Shown here: one piece after another, positions 47,201 to 56,653 of the stretch | Position numbering within the stretch: the first letter of the stretch is position 1 | Layout of the letters: every line of letters starts with the position of its first letter | Assembly (NCBI GenBank): GCA_023213315.1 | Contig: JAKCPI010031626.1 | Coordinates: 80,136 to 144,135, forward strand | Direction of reading: 5' to 3' | Length of the DNA: 64,000 nt | DNA from: Euborellia annulipes | Taxonomy: Eukaryota > Arthropoda > Insecta > Dermaptera > Anisolabididae | Made by a program: the position numbers and the translations under genes | The notes under the pieces: generated by a model | Told to the model about the DNA's origin: nothing | The model's database searches: none | The model's input: only the letters and a program-made list of their open reading frames with translations

Positions 47201-50200
47201 AATCTTGCATGTTCCATTAAAACCACATGAACATTCTAACCGAAAAGGTATAATCTGATATTTTAGCTTTTCCATATTTATTGCATATTTTTTTTTTTTT
47301 AATATTAGTATTATTATAATTATTTTCCTGTTTAAATGCTGTTTGGTTTGAGTCCACAATTGATAGTTTAAATTCATAACTCGACTTGTTCGGCGCTCTA
47401 GACGATCCGCGTCTAGACCAACCACAGTCCGAGCCGATCATTTCTTTGTTGTTTTGTCAAAATAGCGTCAACAATCGGAGCAGACCCTGAGCAAATTTTG
47501 CCTGTCTCGCGCTTGCGCACTTCAACTCACGCATGCGCACAGGCAAATGTTAGGCTCGTTGCTCGCATGTGTATATCTGGCTTAAGGAAATGTTTTGAAA
47601 ATGGGTTGTTTTGGGTTTATTTGGGGTCGACATAAGAAAAAACAGGCCCAACGTATGGTCTGACTCTGGAGGGTAAAGGCAATGAGAAGTGGCAGCCTTG
47701 GTTCGGGTAACTTGTGGTTGCTATTTAAGTACTCACAGCCCTCTTTGTGAAGACAAAAAAAAAAAAGTTTAAAAACTAAAATAATTGAGTTTGATATTAA
47801 ATGTTTTTATTTTTTTACATTAAACATAAATCCTGTCTCAGTTGCATTGGAGTTATTATTAAATCTTAAGCCTCTCCTGAATCTACAAGTAAATTATTGT
47901 ACAGTATAAGTGGCTGGGATTTAAATGTGTGATATTACTCTACGTATACGTATTAAAAAATATAGAGTAAGAGAAAGTAAAAATATTTCCTTCAAGTTAA
48001 TTTGGTTGCCTAACTTCCAGGTAAACTCAATAGTCTTGTCATACTTATGTGTAGGATTATAGAAATTCGCTTCAATATATGGAGTGGCATATTTTAAAAA
48101 TAAGGGGTGTTTAGGATTTTTTTTTTTTTGAATTGTAAAAAAAAAAAAAACGAATAAAATGTTTAAATTCACTAAAAGCATTTTATTAAAGAAGGGCTAC
48201 AAATGAATCAAAACGAATTGTTGTAAATTTAACACAATCAAACAAAATTTTAAGATTAAAAAAAAAAAAAACTCCAAAAAACCTGACTCTATCTCTTTAT
48301 CCTCTTATATGTTGATATCAAATTACGGGAAAGTATAGTACAATATTAAATGGAAAATATTACCTTGGGCAAACCTCCTGCACGGATATCACTCACTTGG
48401 CACAGCTCGATGACATCTCCTTCCTAGAAATAAAATAAAAATATTAAAATAAGAGCGATTCAACAAGTGAAGACAAAGAGAAATGAAATTTCTAGTGAAA
48501 AATAACTTTTCTTTTGTAGACCTATCATTACTATAATATACTCCCTTCCGTTATGTTCCTGTTTACCACTCTCTCTCTCTCGCTGATTGGTTAGAGTGAG
48601 AGGAAGTGGAGCCAGTGAGGTAAATTTAAAACTTTCAGTCAGAGAGGGAAATTAAAATTTTGCAATTGCTCTCCGAAGGGAGCAAGGGAGTTCAGGGGCG
48701 CAAACCTCTGGAAAGAGGACCCGCCGAAGGCGGGCTTTTCCACTTGTATCTATAATAATCGCTATATGACAAATATCAATACTCCAGGGGCCAACATACT
48801 GTAAGTCACAATCGACTGCAAGGCACTCTGTAAACAATTCCAGAGTTTTTTTTTTAAGAAAGGGGTAGGGTGATCGATTCTTATGTGTTATTAGGCTTAT
48901 AAGATAAAATAATACTGTCACTCACGCTGCTGATGAGTTTTTTATATTTTCTGAGAGCTCTGGGTAATGACATTCCCATATCTAATAATAAAATTTATAT
49001 AAGTTTGACGAATACGCAGGGCTCTTGGAGAATATGTCAAGTAGTGCCGGACTCAAAACCCCTTTCGGCGGTATGGTACAATTTGTTCATAATTTTGAAA
49101 ATTGAAAAAAAGGCTTTTTAATTATTTTAATGAACAAAAAAAAAAAAACATCATTCATTTCTAAATAATTAAGAGATTTTTATTTTTGATAAAATGCATT
49201 ATTTTAACGCTAAATCGAAAATCGAACTTTCTAACAATAAATACGGATAAATTTAGAAAATAATGACAGCAACCCACGTAGATGGTCAAGTTCCATAAAG
49301 TGGCTGGTATTAGAGCTTAAAAAAGTAAGACCAAAAGTGAAATAAAAATATTTTTTTATTTTTTATTTTTTTTGTTCCGTTTAGTTTTCTTTGGCGTTTC
49401 GCACTTACCTCTTAAGACTGATAAGATATAAATAATTACAGTAGATATAAATAACAACAAATTTAGATTATTCATACATTTTTTTAATTTTACGTAGTAT
49501 GATGATGCTATGTATTGATTTATTTTGAGTTAAAGCAGTCAAGGATAACATAAAAGAAAATTTATAGTTATGTTATTTAAATTAATATCTTACGTGTTAT
49601 CTGCAATTAGGCCTATATCTAAAAGAGAGCAATGAACGCTCAAAACGTCAACAATAAGAAAAAAGTTTTTTTTTTTAAATAGGACACATTGGTTTTTATA
49701 AATAGCTTAGCTTTTTATAGCATAAAAATTTATTTTTAAAACAGCAATCTTGTGGTATTATGTAAGAACACTTATTACCTATTCAAAACGCTTTGACATT
49801 GCTTTTTTGTAATTTAATCTAAGGAATTCTTAAAATGAATTAGATAAAAAAATAGAATTTTTTTACTAGCTAATGTACTTTTAATTAAGGGACAGATTAG
49901 GGGAGATTACATTTTATTTAACTAATTTTATAATTATAATAATTTTATTTTGTTTTGTTTGAGAATCTTCAGAGTTAATTTATTGAATTAAATCAAATAC
50001 AATTACGTTATAATGTTTCGAAATTGTGTATTAGCTTAAGGAATTTGAAAACCTGAAATATTGTCATTAAACACTTGAAATTAATTAAATTAAATAATTA
50101 AAATTAAATAAGTGTTGGGCATTCTATGGAAAAGTTCTGTTCCTGGAGAGGATATTTGTGAAAATCACCTATAAAAAGGTATATAATACATATATCAATA

Positions 50201-53146
50201 ATTGAAAATTATTAAACATTAAAATGTAAACCCTTCGAGTTACAAACCCGACACTGAGGAAGACAAGCTGGAAGCTGTCGAAACCCGCATTGGTTTGTTA
50301 AATCTTTAAAATAAATATAAGCTATATGATGTTTTGAAAAAAATTGTATTTTTTATTTTGTGTACTGAAAAAGCCTAAACCTTGTTATTAAATAAATTAT
50401 TTTCAAAATTTTCTCTGATAATTAGGGAAGAAGACTTAAAATCATCCCTCTTCTCAGAGATATTTTAACCGTTTAATCCGGAGAACGTCAACTATAACTA
50501 TAATCTATTTGACAAATTTTTATTTAATAAAATTTCGACATTTTTAAAGATTATTAATAAGAATTAGAATAATAATTTTTTTTTTAAATTATATTCAATA
50601 TTTTTTTTCCAACACATCTGAGGCCATTTAGGGCCATTTTTAGGAATTTACTAAATAAATGGTTAAATACATAGTATCGATGGCTACCCAGGGGACGTTC
50701 CACATGCTGATTGCTCTGGGTCCGAGCTTTCGCCGCGCTTATGTTCAATATGAATGAGCGTTTTGTATTAATAATAAAATATTAATTTTGGGGCCTTTTT
50801 TTCCTTACTATACATCTGATACATTTTCTACCCTGTGCTTTATAATACATTTATTGACGTTCGTTTAAATGATGCTCATCCAAATAATTATTAATATCTT
50901 ATCCCTGGTTTTAAAGGTAGGTAGGTTCCTGTTAAAAAGGTGAAGATCGAATATGTAACTATTTCACTGTTCGAAAAGTATGCAAAAACGCATAATTTTG
51001 TTGTATATTAATTATTAGTTTTTTTTTGTAGATATAAGATTGAGTGGTGTAGATATAGTTGATACAGGAGCAAGGGAGTAGGCAGCCAATAAGTGAGCCT
51101 CTATATTAAATAAAAACTCTCAAGTGTTGAGACGTTTCGGCTTTATTCTGCTAATGCCATCATCAGTCAATTAGAGCTGGAAAGTCATACATTTAATTAA
51201 TTTTTAAGTTGTTAATCACAAATACAAATAAATTATTTTATATAAGATATACAAAAATTCTTACAGTATAAGTGTATAGAGTTGTTATATTAAATATTTC
51301 TTTATATACATTATGTGGTATATAAATAATTTTAATTTGTATGCTTCCAGTCATTCAATACTTGTGTATTTGCTTAAGTAACAGCTTGCTTTGATAAAAT
51401 GTTTATTAATTTACAAATATATATTATTACTGAGATGGTCTATAATATCAATGACCTCTATTATTAGGTCAGTGGCTGAGGTGAGAAGCCGATAATAAAT
51501 ATTTATTTATTCAATTTAACATATTTGAGAAGGCAATAGACAAGTAAATCCCATAATACGGTCAAAAGGTTAAAAATAAAGAAAAAGAGAAAAAAAGAGA
51601 AAAATATTACACTTTTATGAAAAAAATTAATTTTATATAAAATATTTTTTTAATCTCAATAACGAACTAATTAATATACAAATGATTTTTACCATTTTTC
51701 TCTTACACACACCTATATTGACAACAAAGCGTCATTGTCGTTCAAGAAGGAGAGATAGAAATTACTCAACCCGTCGCAGTCAGTCTGAAAGTTTAAGGCC
51801 CGGCTCCCCATTGCTTTAATGAAACATTTTTCTGCAAACAGCCTCTTTGTAGTATTATCTACTTGCATTAAGACTATGGCATTATCAAGATCAAAAGAAT
51901 GATTTGTCATCGTAGCATGAGAGCAAAGGGCTGTGGAAGTTTTTTATTTTTAATGTCCCGTCTGTGGTCACCCACCCTGTCATAGACCCTCCTAGAAGAT
52001 TGACCAACGTATACGCTACAAGGAGATGGACAATCTAAGCATTTTATCAAATATATTATATTAGAACGCCTATTCGGTGGAATTTTGTCCTTGTTATTAT
52101 ACAGGAAAGATAAACTTTCCTGGGACTTGAGGGCAGTCTGCAAACCATAACTCTTAAAAATCTTTTGAATCTTTTCTGAGACACCAGGAATGTGGCTTAG
52201 TGAAAAATATAAATTATTTTTGATAGCGGGAGTAGTTGAATTATTATTTTTCACCATTCTGAACTTTTGTTCAAATTTATTTATTGCATAATTAATGCAA
52301 TGCCTCGGATATGAGTTCGTCAATGCCACCTTCCTGAAGTCTTCTATATTTTTACTAATAAATTGCATATCACATAGTGTGTAAATGCGCCTTAGAAGTA
52401 ATTCAAGGTGTTGAGTTTATATAAGAATGGTGTATCAGAGTTATAATTTACAAATCTGCCACTGTCCGACGATTTCCTAAAAATGTCAAATGACAGAGAG
52501 CCATCCAAATTTTTAATTATTAAAATATCAAGAAATGATATTTTGTTATTTAATTCGGTCTCAAAAGTAAATCTTATATCTGGATGGAAACTGTTAAATT
52601 TATCTAAGATGGTGTTAATATTAGATTTAGACACTATTGCCAAGGAATCATCTACATATTATTAGTTTTTTTCTTCAATTGTAAAAATTATTTGTGTCGA
52701 TTTGACTCCCTGATAAAGTTTTTTGTTAAACCGTGTAAAAAAGTACCGTGTAAAACGAGGGATAGGTATATATGACTTGTGATAGTGAATACAAAACCTC
52801 ACTTTTCAAATCGAATAAATATTTCACGCTATTTCTCTATTTTTTTCTTCATTAACCTATTTTCCCAGCCTTGGTTCTAAAAATTCAAAAGTATTGATTA
52901 ACTTTGTTTGTTTCAATAAATAAATTATGATCCTATTCAACAGTTTTATTTGCTTGAAATAAAATGACTACTTACTCTGTCCTCGCTTTTCCAGTAAATA
53001 AAAAAGCCATATTCGTCCACTTTGAAGAGACACTCGGGCTCTAAGTCAATAGAATCTCTTTCTTCGGTCCAGCGATCAAAAATGCAGCCATTGGACAGGG
53101 ATTCGGGCACAGGTATGTGCCAATTGAATTCGAAACGTTTCGTCAT
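29297..53146 (-). CDS. norpA: phosphoinositide phospholipase C beta (NorpA / PLC beta4 class), 19 coding exons
   Basis: It hydrolyses PIP2 to IP3 and diacylglycerol downstream of Gq, at the photoreceptor membrane in arthropods. Exons: 53146-52976, 48423-48364, 45348-45211, 4a 42841-42762 or 4b 40848-40769, 37141-37006, 34966-34866, 34794-34628, 33669-33459, 33395-33302, 33113-32949, 32869-32554, 31875-31718, 31472-31266, 31202-31038, 30710-30506, 30405-30021, 29946-29743, 29672-29426, 29365-29297. All joins keep frame, giving 1092 residues, close to Drosophila NorpA. Order: PH domain ([17 protein letters not shown], residues 41-57), EF hands, catalytic X box with His328 ([10 protein letters not shown]) and His375 (ITHGKA), acidic X-Y linker (about 473-515), Y box ([29 protein letters not shown]), C2, a long charged coiled-coil tail (about 790-1070), and a C-terminal PDZ ligand KTEFFA. 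It looks functional. Many introns hold transposon copies. Confidence 0.96.
30817..31007. mobile_element. PLE-type inverted dimer in norpA intron 14
   Basis: Nearly perfect arms of about 75 bp (aaggaaggtagattttcagc... / ...gctgaaaatctatcttcctt) surround a degenerate hammerhead. Its left arm has stem II GGACGC/GCGTCC but CAAAAC in place of CGAAAC. The right arm has CGAAACGTC but no stem II. The 12-bp direct repeat attaatattata flanks it (30805-30816, 31008-31019). About 30 unpaired nt lie on the right side only. Confidence 0.8.
31554..31650. repeat. foldback repeat centred on ccacggaattccgtgg, norpA intron 12
   Basis: The ends tttactaaatca and tgatttagtaaat are inverted. The middle has tcgaaaaagataggtatcg against taacgttccctatcttttcc, around a perfect 16-bp palindrome containing an EcoRI-type gaattc. 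It is probably a tiny foldback MITE. No target duplication was recognised. Confidence 0.6.
35800..36245 (+). repeat. SINE-like dispersed repeat, family 3, copy 1
   Basis: It is shared with 62690-63215 over more than 400 nt (aaaaggtcattcaa, aatatcccgtggg, agacatgcgcctt, aaattgtgattctaaag). A B-box-like gggttcaaataatatccc follows a tRNA-like stretch. The other copy preserves an A-box, atagccagtgg. Confidence 0.55.
36554..36580 (+). ncRNA. hammerhead-like ribozyme motif
   Basis: It reads CTGATGA, then a perfect stem II GGTTC/GAACC around loop ttttc, then GAAAC followed by TGTGAG. The core is intact. The downstream GUC is not obvious, so the cleavage site is uncertain. Confidence 0.6.
38601..38886. 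mobile_element. MITE with CATGGGCGTACCCAG termini, norpA intron 4b-5
   Basis: This 286-bp element has inverted ends CATGGGCGTACCCAG / CTGGGTACGCCCATG. The perfect 8-bp duplication gccctgct flanks it (38593-38600, 38887-38894). Internal C-runs and a duplicated ctggacgaccatgatctg are present. The second copy is at 57399-57689. The 8-bp duplication fits hAT-like transposition. Confidence 0.9.
40230..40510. repeat. degenerate PLE-type terminal sequences
   Basis: The plus strand has tgccaccaggaaggtggaccgaaac (written here in two parts: a tgccacc / ggtgga hairpin, then accgaaac). The minus strand near 40475-40505 has ggaccgaaacgttgg. Both resemble hammerhead 3' halves but lack CTGANGA. They probably derive from an old inverted dimer. 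It lies just downstream of norpA exon 4b. Confidence 0.4.
40769..40848 (-). other. norpA: norpA alternative exon 4b
   Basis: This 80-nt exon sits between a cag/tag-type acceptor (cttcctag) and donor gtgagt. It encodes [20 protein letters not shown] then RTNIMK, plus two bases that complete His150 with exon 5. It occupies the same slot as exon 4a and has the same length and phase. Using both or neither would shift the frame, so they must be mutually exclusive. Drosophila norpA is known to have an alternatively spliced exon in this part of the protein. Confidence 0.9.
41269..41305 (+). repeat. degenerate hammerhead-like motif between norpA exons 4a and 4b
   Basis: TTGAGGA, then a stem II of ggt-aa-ggc / gcc-a-gcc around gttaa, then GAAATATT. 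The C at core position 3 is T, so catalysis is unlikely. It is a lone PLE-type remnant. Confidence 0.45.
42357..42382 (+). repeat. (TC)13 microsatellite
   Basis: Thirteen TC units lie in intron 3 upstream of norpA exon 4a. On the transcribed strand they appear as GA. Confidence 0.9.
42762..42841 (-). other. norpA: norpA alternative exon 4a
   Basis: This 80-nt exon has acceptor attcag and donor gtaagt. It encodes [20 protein letters not shown] then MTCLKK, plus two bases shared with exon 5. It aligns position for position with exon 4b (shared ITHN, NNVCP, K before His150) but differs at about half of the residues, all in the end of the PH domain (residues 124-149). Confidence 0.9.
43040..44002. 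mobile_element. MITE, CAGGTCTATTCTC family, copy C, with nested insertion
   Basis: Left end CAGGTCTATTCTCTAAAAAC, right end ...TTAGAGAATAGACCTG, with ATT on both sides. A separate 591-bp TA-flanked element is inserted at 43227-43817. It lies in norpA intron 3. Confidence 0.8.
43227..43817. mobile_element. TA-flanked mariner-like MITE nested in copy C
   Basis: The ends CACTGTAAAAAA and TTTTTTAACAGTG are inverted and flanked by TA (43225-43226, 43818-43819). Removing the segment reconnects sequence matching copies A, B and D. No transposase remains. Confidence 0.75.
45372..45707. mobile_element. PLE-type inverted dimer next to norpA exon 3
   Basis: Arms of about 155 bp (ggggttggagaa...gactaa / ...ctccaacccc) form a long hairpin. 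A 15-bp direct repeat flanks it (45357-45371, 45708-45722; taaataatacattta). About 30 unpaired nt, ending gagtagagtaa, lie on the left side only and match the family copy at 11240-11277. The hammerhead is degenerate (CTGAAGA, stem gatg/catc, then CGATATATC). The target duplication starts 7 bp from the splice acceptor of norpA exon 3. Confidence 0.85.
45853..46386. mobile_element. PLE-type inverted dimer interrupted by a MITE, norpA intron 2
   Basis: Outer arms (atcacaaagttatatg...aaacacttta / taaagtgttt...catataaccttgtgat) are inverted. A minus-strand core (45917-45943) reads TTGAGGA, stem II GACGC/GTGTC, then GAAACACAT. The sister core near 46302 is eroded. A short tandem duplication of gtatttcatcttcaaaatg lies in the interior. 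The MITE at 45965-46177 inserted later. Confidence 0.7.
45965..46177. mobile_element. MITE with ATGGGCGTAACTAG termini
   Basis: The inverted ends ATGGGCGTAACTAG / CTAGTTACGCCCAT are flanked by the 8-9-bp duplication actgtttg(t). G-rich and C-rich runs are present. Small open frames across it are compositional. A terminus-less relative lies at 54400-54540. Confidence 0.8.
47123..47581. mobile_element. TTAA-flanked MITE (piggyBac-type duplication), norpA intron 2
   Basis: The ends AGCCGGATATACACATGCGA and TCGCATGTGTATATCTGGC are inverted. TTAA lies at 47119-47122 and 47582-47585. The interior is relatively GC-rich (around 47400-47570) with overlapping spurious frames. TTAA duplication is the hallmark of piggyBac-like transposition. 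Confidence 0.8.
50254..50283 (+). ncRNA. hammerhead-like ribozyme motif, norpA intron 1
   Basis: It reads CTGAGGA, then stem II GAC-(a)-AGCT / AGCT-GTC around loop gga, then GAAAC followed by CCGC. The core is intact, but the usual GTC after GAAAC is missing. No second arm was found nearby. Confidence 0.5.
51131..51166 (-). ncRNA. hammerhead-like ribozyme motif of the intronic Penelope element
   Basis: The minus strand reads CTGATGA, stem II GGC/GCC around a 14-nt loop, then GAAACGTC. All core bases and GUC are present. Its place, downstream of the ORF, is as expected. Confidence 0.65.
51713..52657 (-). pseudogene. Penelope RT (3' part) + GIY-YIG fragment, frameshifted
   Basis: Open pieces on the minus strand read (Y)[20 protein letters not shown] (RT motif C onwards, 52657-52392), then [12 protein letters not shown]...[24 protein letters not shown] (GIY-YIG, 52368-51907), then a C-terminal piece to 51713 containing [15 protein letters not shown]. 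At least two frameshifts separate them. The 5' half of the gene is absent, so the copy is dead. Confidence 0.85.
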
Positions 53147-53246
53147 TTTTTGATGATGCTAGTTGAAATGTTACTGGCGATTTAAGTTGGGCTGGCGGCG
53201 CCCCGCGCTTCCTCCGCACGGCGCACCACCAAAAAGCCAGCAGAAT
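53147..53246 (-). promoter_or_regulatory. norpA: norpA 5'UTR exon segment
   Basis: Upstream of the start codon the minus strand reaches a good splice acceptor (ttttttcag at 53247-53249, preceded by a T-rich tract). This implies a further non-coding exon and the promoter upstream, above 53250. The segment is GC-rich (around 53190-53225) for this window. The first exon was not located. Confidence 0.6.
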
Positions 53247-53633
53247 CTGAAAAAAATAAAAAAGGTTAATGATAACCCGCATGATAGACTATATCAGATT
53301 GTTTCAAGGTGGTTATTTCATTGATGGTGATTAAAACAGTGGGCCAAGGTAGAAAGTAATAATGAAATTTGTTTGTCCTTTCTGGGGCCTCTCTAAAATA
53401 AAATTTTTTATCTATCTACCTTCATACATTATGGAATCAGATGATCGTAAATTATATCCTTGCACAACGTGTCTTGATAAACAAACAATTCAAGGAATTT
53501 TTAACATTTGATTGACCAGAATACGTCTTAAAAAGGTATAGGCTACAGAAATCATGATGTTAACGAAATTAGGGAATACATTTTTGAGTTTCTGATCAAG
53601 AACGTTCATCTCCCCCTTCTTCAAAAGGGGTAA

Positions 53634-53918
53634 GGGAGCGTACAAGTATTACGTAACGCAATTTTTGAAGATTTTTGACCCCCCCCCCTCCCTCCATGTA
53701 ACACACCGTAACATTTTTCTGGACCCCCCCCCCTCCCCGACGTTACGTAACGCTCAAGGGGCCATTTTTATCTAAAAGTCACAATTATGTTGCGCAAAGT
53801 AGCGGAAAGTCGCTAAAATACCAGTTACGTAACGCGTTGTTCAACCCCCCCTCCCCTTGTAACGTTTTACGAGAACCCCCTCCCCCCAAATTGCGTTACG
53901 TAATACTTGTACGCTCCC
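53634..53918. mobile_element. PIF/Harbinger-type MITE upstream of norpA
   Basis: Long inverted termini (GGGAGCGTACAAGTATTACG...) are flanked by the 3-bp duplication TAA (53631-53633, 53919-53921). The word ttacgtaacg is repeated inside in several places. It lies about 390 bp upstream of the mapped edge of the norpA 5'UTR segment. Confidence 0.8.
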
Positions 53919-53944
53919 TAAGCTGTAAAATTTTATCTGCAGAT

Positions 53945-54150
53945 GCGAAAGTCCGAAATTCAACTATTCTAGAAAAAGTTTTAAATTTTTATAAATATAC
54001 CTGGTATATCCGGACAACAAATGAATAGGCCAGAATCTATAGCAAAGAGTGGAGCGCTCAAAAGAGAAGACGTTTTAGCAACGTTTGGGCCTACCAAAAA
54101 TTGAATTTTCGGACTTTCACCATTATGCTTCTCAGCAGGCGATACAATAA
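53945..54150. mobile_element. MITE, cgcttgcttagaatcata family, copy 2
   Basis: It shares aaagtccgaaattcaac, gaataggccagaatc and agagaagacgtt with 18309-18513, and ends gcttctcagcaggcg. It is diverged and has no coding region. Confidence 0.6.
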
Positions 54151-54224
54151 TATAATAATAGAAGAAGAAAAGGACGGGAGCCTTCCGGGACACAGCAGCC
54201 AGGTGAAATAAAAAACTTTATATT

Positions 54225-54310
54225 CTGTTGCCGGCGTTTCTTCAGGGCAATAATAATAGCTAATGACATCCTGAAGAAGGGAGCAATAAGGGACCGAAAA
54301 TCTCACAATA
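54225..54310. repeat. degenerate PLE-type ribozyme sequences
   Basis: The plus strand has CTGAAGA at 54271-54277 and GAAAA at 54296-54300 with no convincing stem II. The minus strand has ctgaagaaacgccggc near 54232-54248. It is likely an eroded inverted dimer. Confidence 0.35.
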
Positions 54311-54399
54311 AGAATAAATATCAACAACTACAAAGGAAATTATCATCGAAAAATTCATTTCACTGTTGTGATAGACCTCTCGTTATCCGTATGAGAGAC

Positions 54400-54540
54400 A
54401 TAGGGGGAACTAGGGGAGTCCCAGGAATGGCCCTCCCCAGAAGGCCCCCCGCCCTAAGGAAAATTTAGACAATATGGAGCCTTCCAGGTCCCTCGGAGAA
54501 CGGCTGGTTCTGCCCGCACCCTGACCTACACTATGTTCAG
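54400..54540. mobile_element. diverged fragment of the ATGGGCGTAACTAG MITE family
   Basis: The middle of this stretch (ccagaaggcccc, aaaatttagacaatatggag, acggctggt) matches the body of 45965-46177. The termini are eroded (ataggggg at the left). Confidence 0.5.
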
Positions 54541-56566
54541 AATTATTTCTAAAAAAACTTTTAATCCTATATTCTGCAAAGCCGTGTTAAATTCACTTCC
54601 TCTAACTTGTTTGCGCATTTACATATTAATTAAAACCAAATATCTTGTATTATTATTAAATTATTTGATAATGATCTTGAAAACCATGTGCTCATCCACA
54701 AAATCATGGTCGATCGATTATTTATAAATATCAAATGGTCGAATTAGCCTGGGCGTCCAAGTACGAACGGTTAGGCAGCAATTCATGCGAATCGAGAGGT
54801 TCGCTGAGTTCGTTAAAAGGGAGGCGCGAAATGCGTCATTTGTCTGCTGGACCACCACCCCTCACCCACCCTTCTGTGGCTACATTCGATTTTCTCGAAA
54901 TAGACTTTTTTTTATTGTTCAGGTATACTATTGTAATTTAATGGCATAAAACCCTTTCTTGTTTGTCATTAATATTCAAACTGTGTTCGACTCATTATGT
55001 ACGCGAGAGGCAAAAGATTTATGAGAAATTAACATTAAAGTTTTTAGAAAAAAGAGGTAGTTGGCTGTTAAAGAAATAAAGCAAAAACTGCTTGAAGGCT
55101 TTTCAAAAAAAAAAAAAAAAAAAAAAAAATAGTTTTTAAGCGAAATAAAATAAATAAATAAATTGGAGGAAGGTCGCAACCTCACAGTTTATTTTTTCAT
55201 CCTGGCTAAAGAGAATCTCTGGTTTCTACAGTCACTATTTCTTCTAATCATAAAATTGTCTTAGAAGTTCAATAAAACCTGTTGCCACTGAAATGCATTT
55301 CTAATTATTAACAAATTGAATTATTATTTTTAACAGAAAAAGAAAGGAAATAGTCTATTATAATTTATTTAGTCTGTATAAGAGTGCGAAAGATCTGTAG
55401 ATTCATTGCTCCTTTTTATAAAATAATTTATTGTCCTTAGGAATAGGGGAAAAATGCGACGTAAAAGATTCTAAACTAATTGAAATCAATGTTATATTCA
55501 TATATGCATATAACTCAAATGTCAAATCGGAAAGGCCATCGTTGGGTATATTTTAATGATTATTCCTTTAATATTTGAGGAAAGAAATCACCAAATGTCA
55601 AAAAATTCAATTTATAATAATATTAGTGAAATTGCTACTTCGGAAGGTAGAAAAAAAAAGTTAAATTACAAAGTTTAAAATATAAAAGAGGCTTTTGATG
55701 ATGTCTTGTTATCGAAAAAGTTTTATCTTTTCTAGTCGAGTGGAAAAAAAAGATTATCTTTTGAGGATATTTGAAATTCTCAACTTTGGATGAATAAATA
55801 AATACATTGATGTCCAGAGTGAATTTATTCAGTAAAAAATCTGAAGTAGCGTAAAAGATAAATAAAAGTAAGAATTATCTATAGTCTATTTGTAAAGCAA
55901 AAAAAGAACGACACATGAATTCGCAAAAGTCAAAGTATAAGACGATGAAGAATGGGGACGATAAAGATACTTGAAAATTCTGGAGGAAATTAAAAGTTAA
56001 ATACAGAATTTAATATTTTTCTAGTCTAAGAATAAGTAGCTAGAAAAATTTTTCGAAAGGGTGGGGAGTTCGGATAAACTGAGAGGTAATCTATCTCCCC
56101 TATCTCCAAAATGAATAAATTTTAAAGAATATAAAATATTTTTTTTATAATTTCTAACAGTAGGTAGGGTATTTAACATTTAACACTGTTTTTCTTTACT
56201 TATTACTTTATTTATTTATAATTTTTCGGTATTTCGGGATTACTCTCTATTGTTTACTTTAGTAGTTTTAACCAGTCTTCACAACATTTTCGTTAACCAA
56301 CAGAGGAAGTTCTTAATTCTGAAAAGTAGGCAACCCAAAGAATCATCTCTGTTACTATGGCGTTATGATTTATATGAATTGCACACCTTGTATGCATTTT
56401 GTAAAATTTTCAATAACTGAAGATAGGCCAATAAATTTAGGCGAAAACGTCTTATTTTTTTAAAACCGGTGCAACCTTCTTAGCCTAGGACTCCGTAACT
56501 CAAGAAATCTATAAATCTTGAATAAAGAATTATATATATCATGTGTTGGTCCATGAAGTAATTATG
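54541..56566. other. gene-free DNA
   Basis: Mostly AT-rich. A GC-richer patch at 54735-54880 has a short open frame with no recognisable domain. A poly-A run lies at 55107-55129. No supported gene. Confidence 0.4.
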
Positions 56567-56653
56567 AAAAACATATAACCAAGTATTTATTAATTTAAAT
56601 AAGCGAAATTAATTCGCTTATTTAAATTAATAAATACTTGGTTATATGTTTTT
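56567..56653. repeat. 41-bp perfect inverted repeat (near-perfect palindrome)
   Basis: Arms 56567-56607 and 56613-56653 are exact reverse complements over 41 bp (aaaacatataaccaagtatt...), separated by only 5 nt. There are no transposon-like termini or duplications. Confidence 0.9.

Larger units (their letters stand above)
51026..52657 (-). mobile_element. Penelope-like element, 5'-truncated, in norpA intron 1
   Basis: A direct repeat of about 15 bp (attattag plus a T-run) lies at 51011-51025 and 52658-52672. The copy is on the same strand as norpA and is a different family from the element at 4797-8423. It begins inside the RT catalytic motif, runs through the RT thumb and the GIY-YIG domain, and ends with a terminal region bearing a hammerhead. 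Confidence 0.85.

Noticed and set aside
47042..47441. Open frames of 74-127 codons
   Set aside because: They overlap a TTAA-flanked MITE and show no domain.
49380..49430. Possible hammerhead on the minus strand (gcgaaacgcc)
   Set aside because: CTGANGA and a paired stem II are missing; at most an eroded remnant.
54735..54941. GC-richer 68-codon open frame
   Set aside because: No recognisable domain, splice context or homologue; not supported as a gene.
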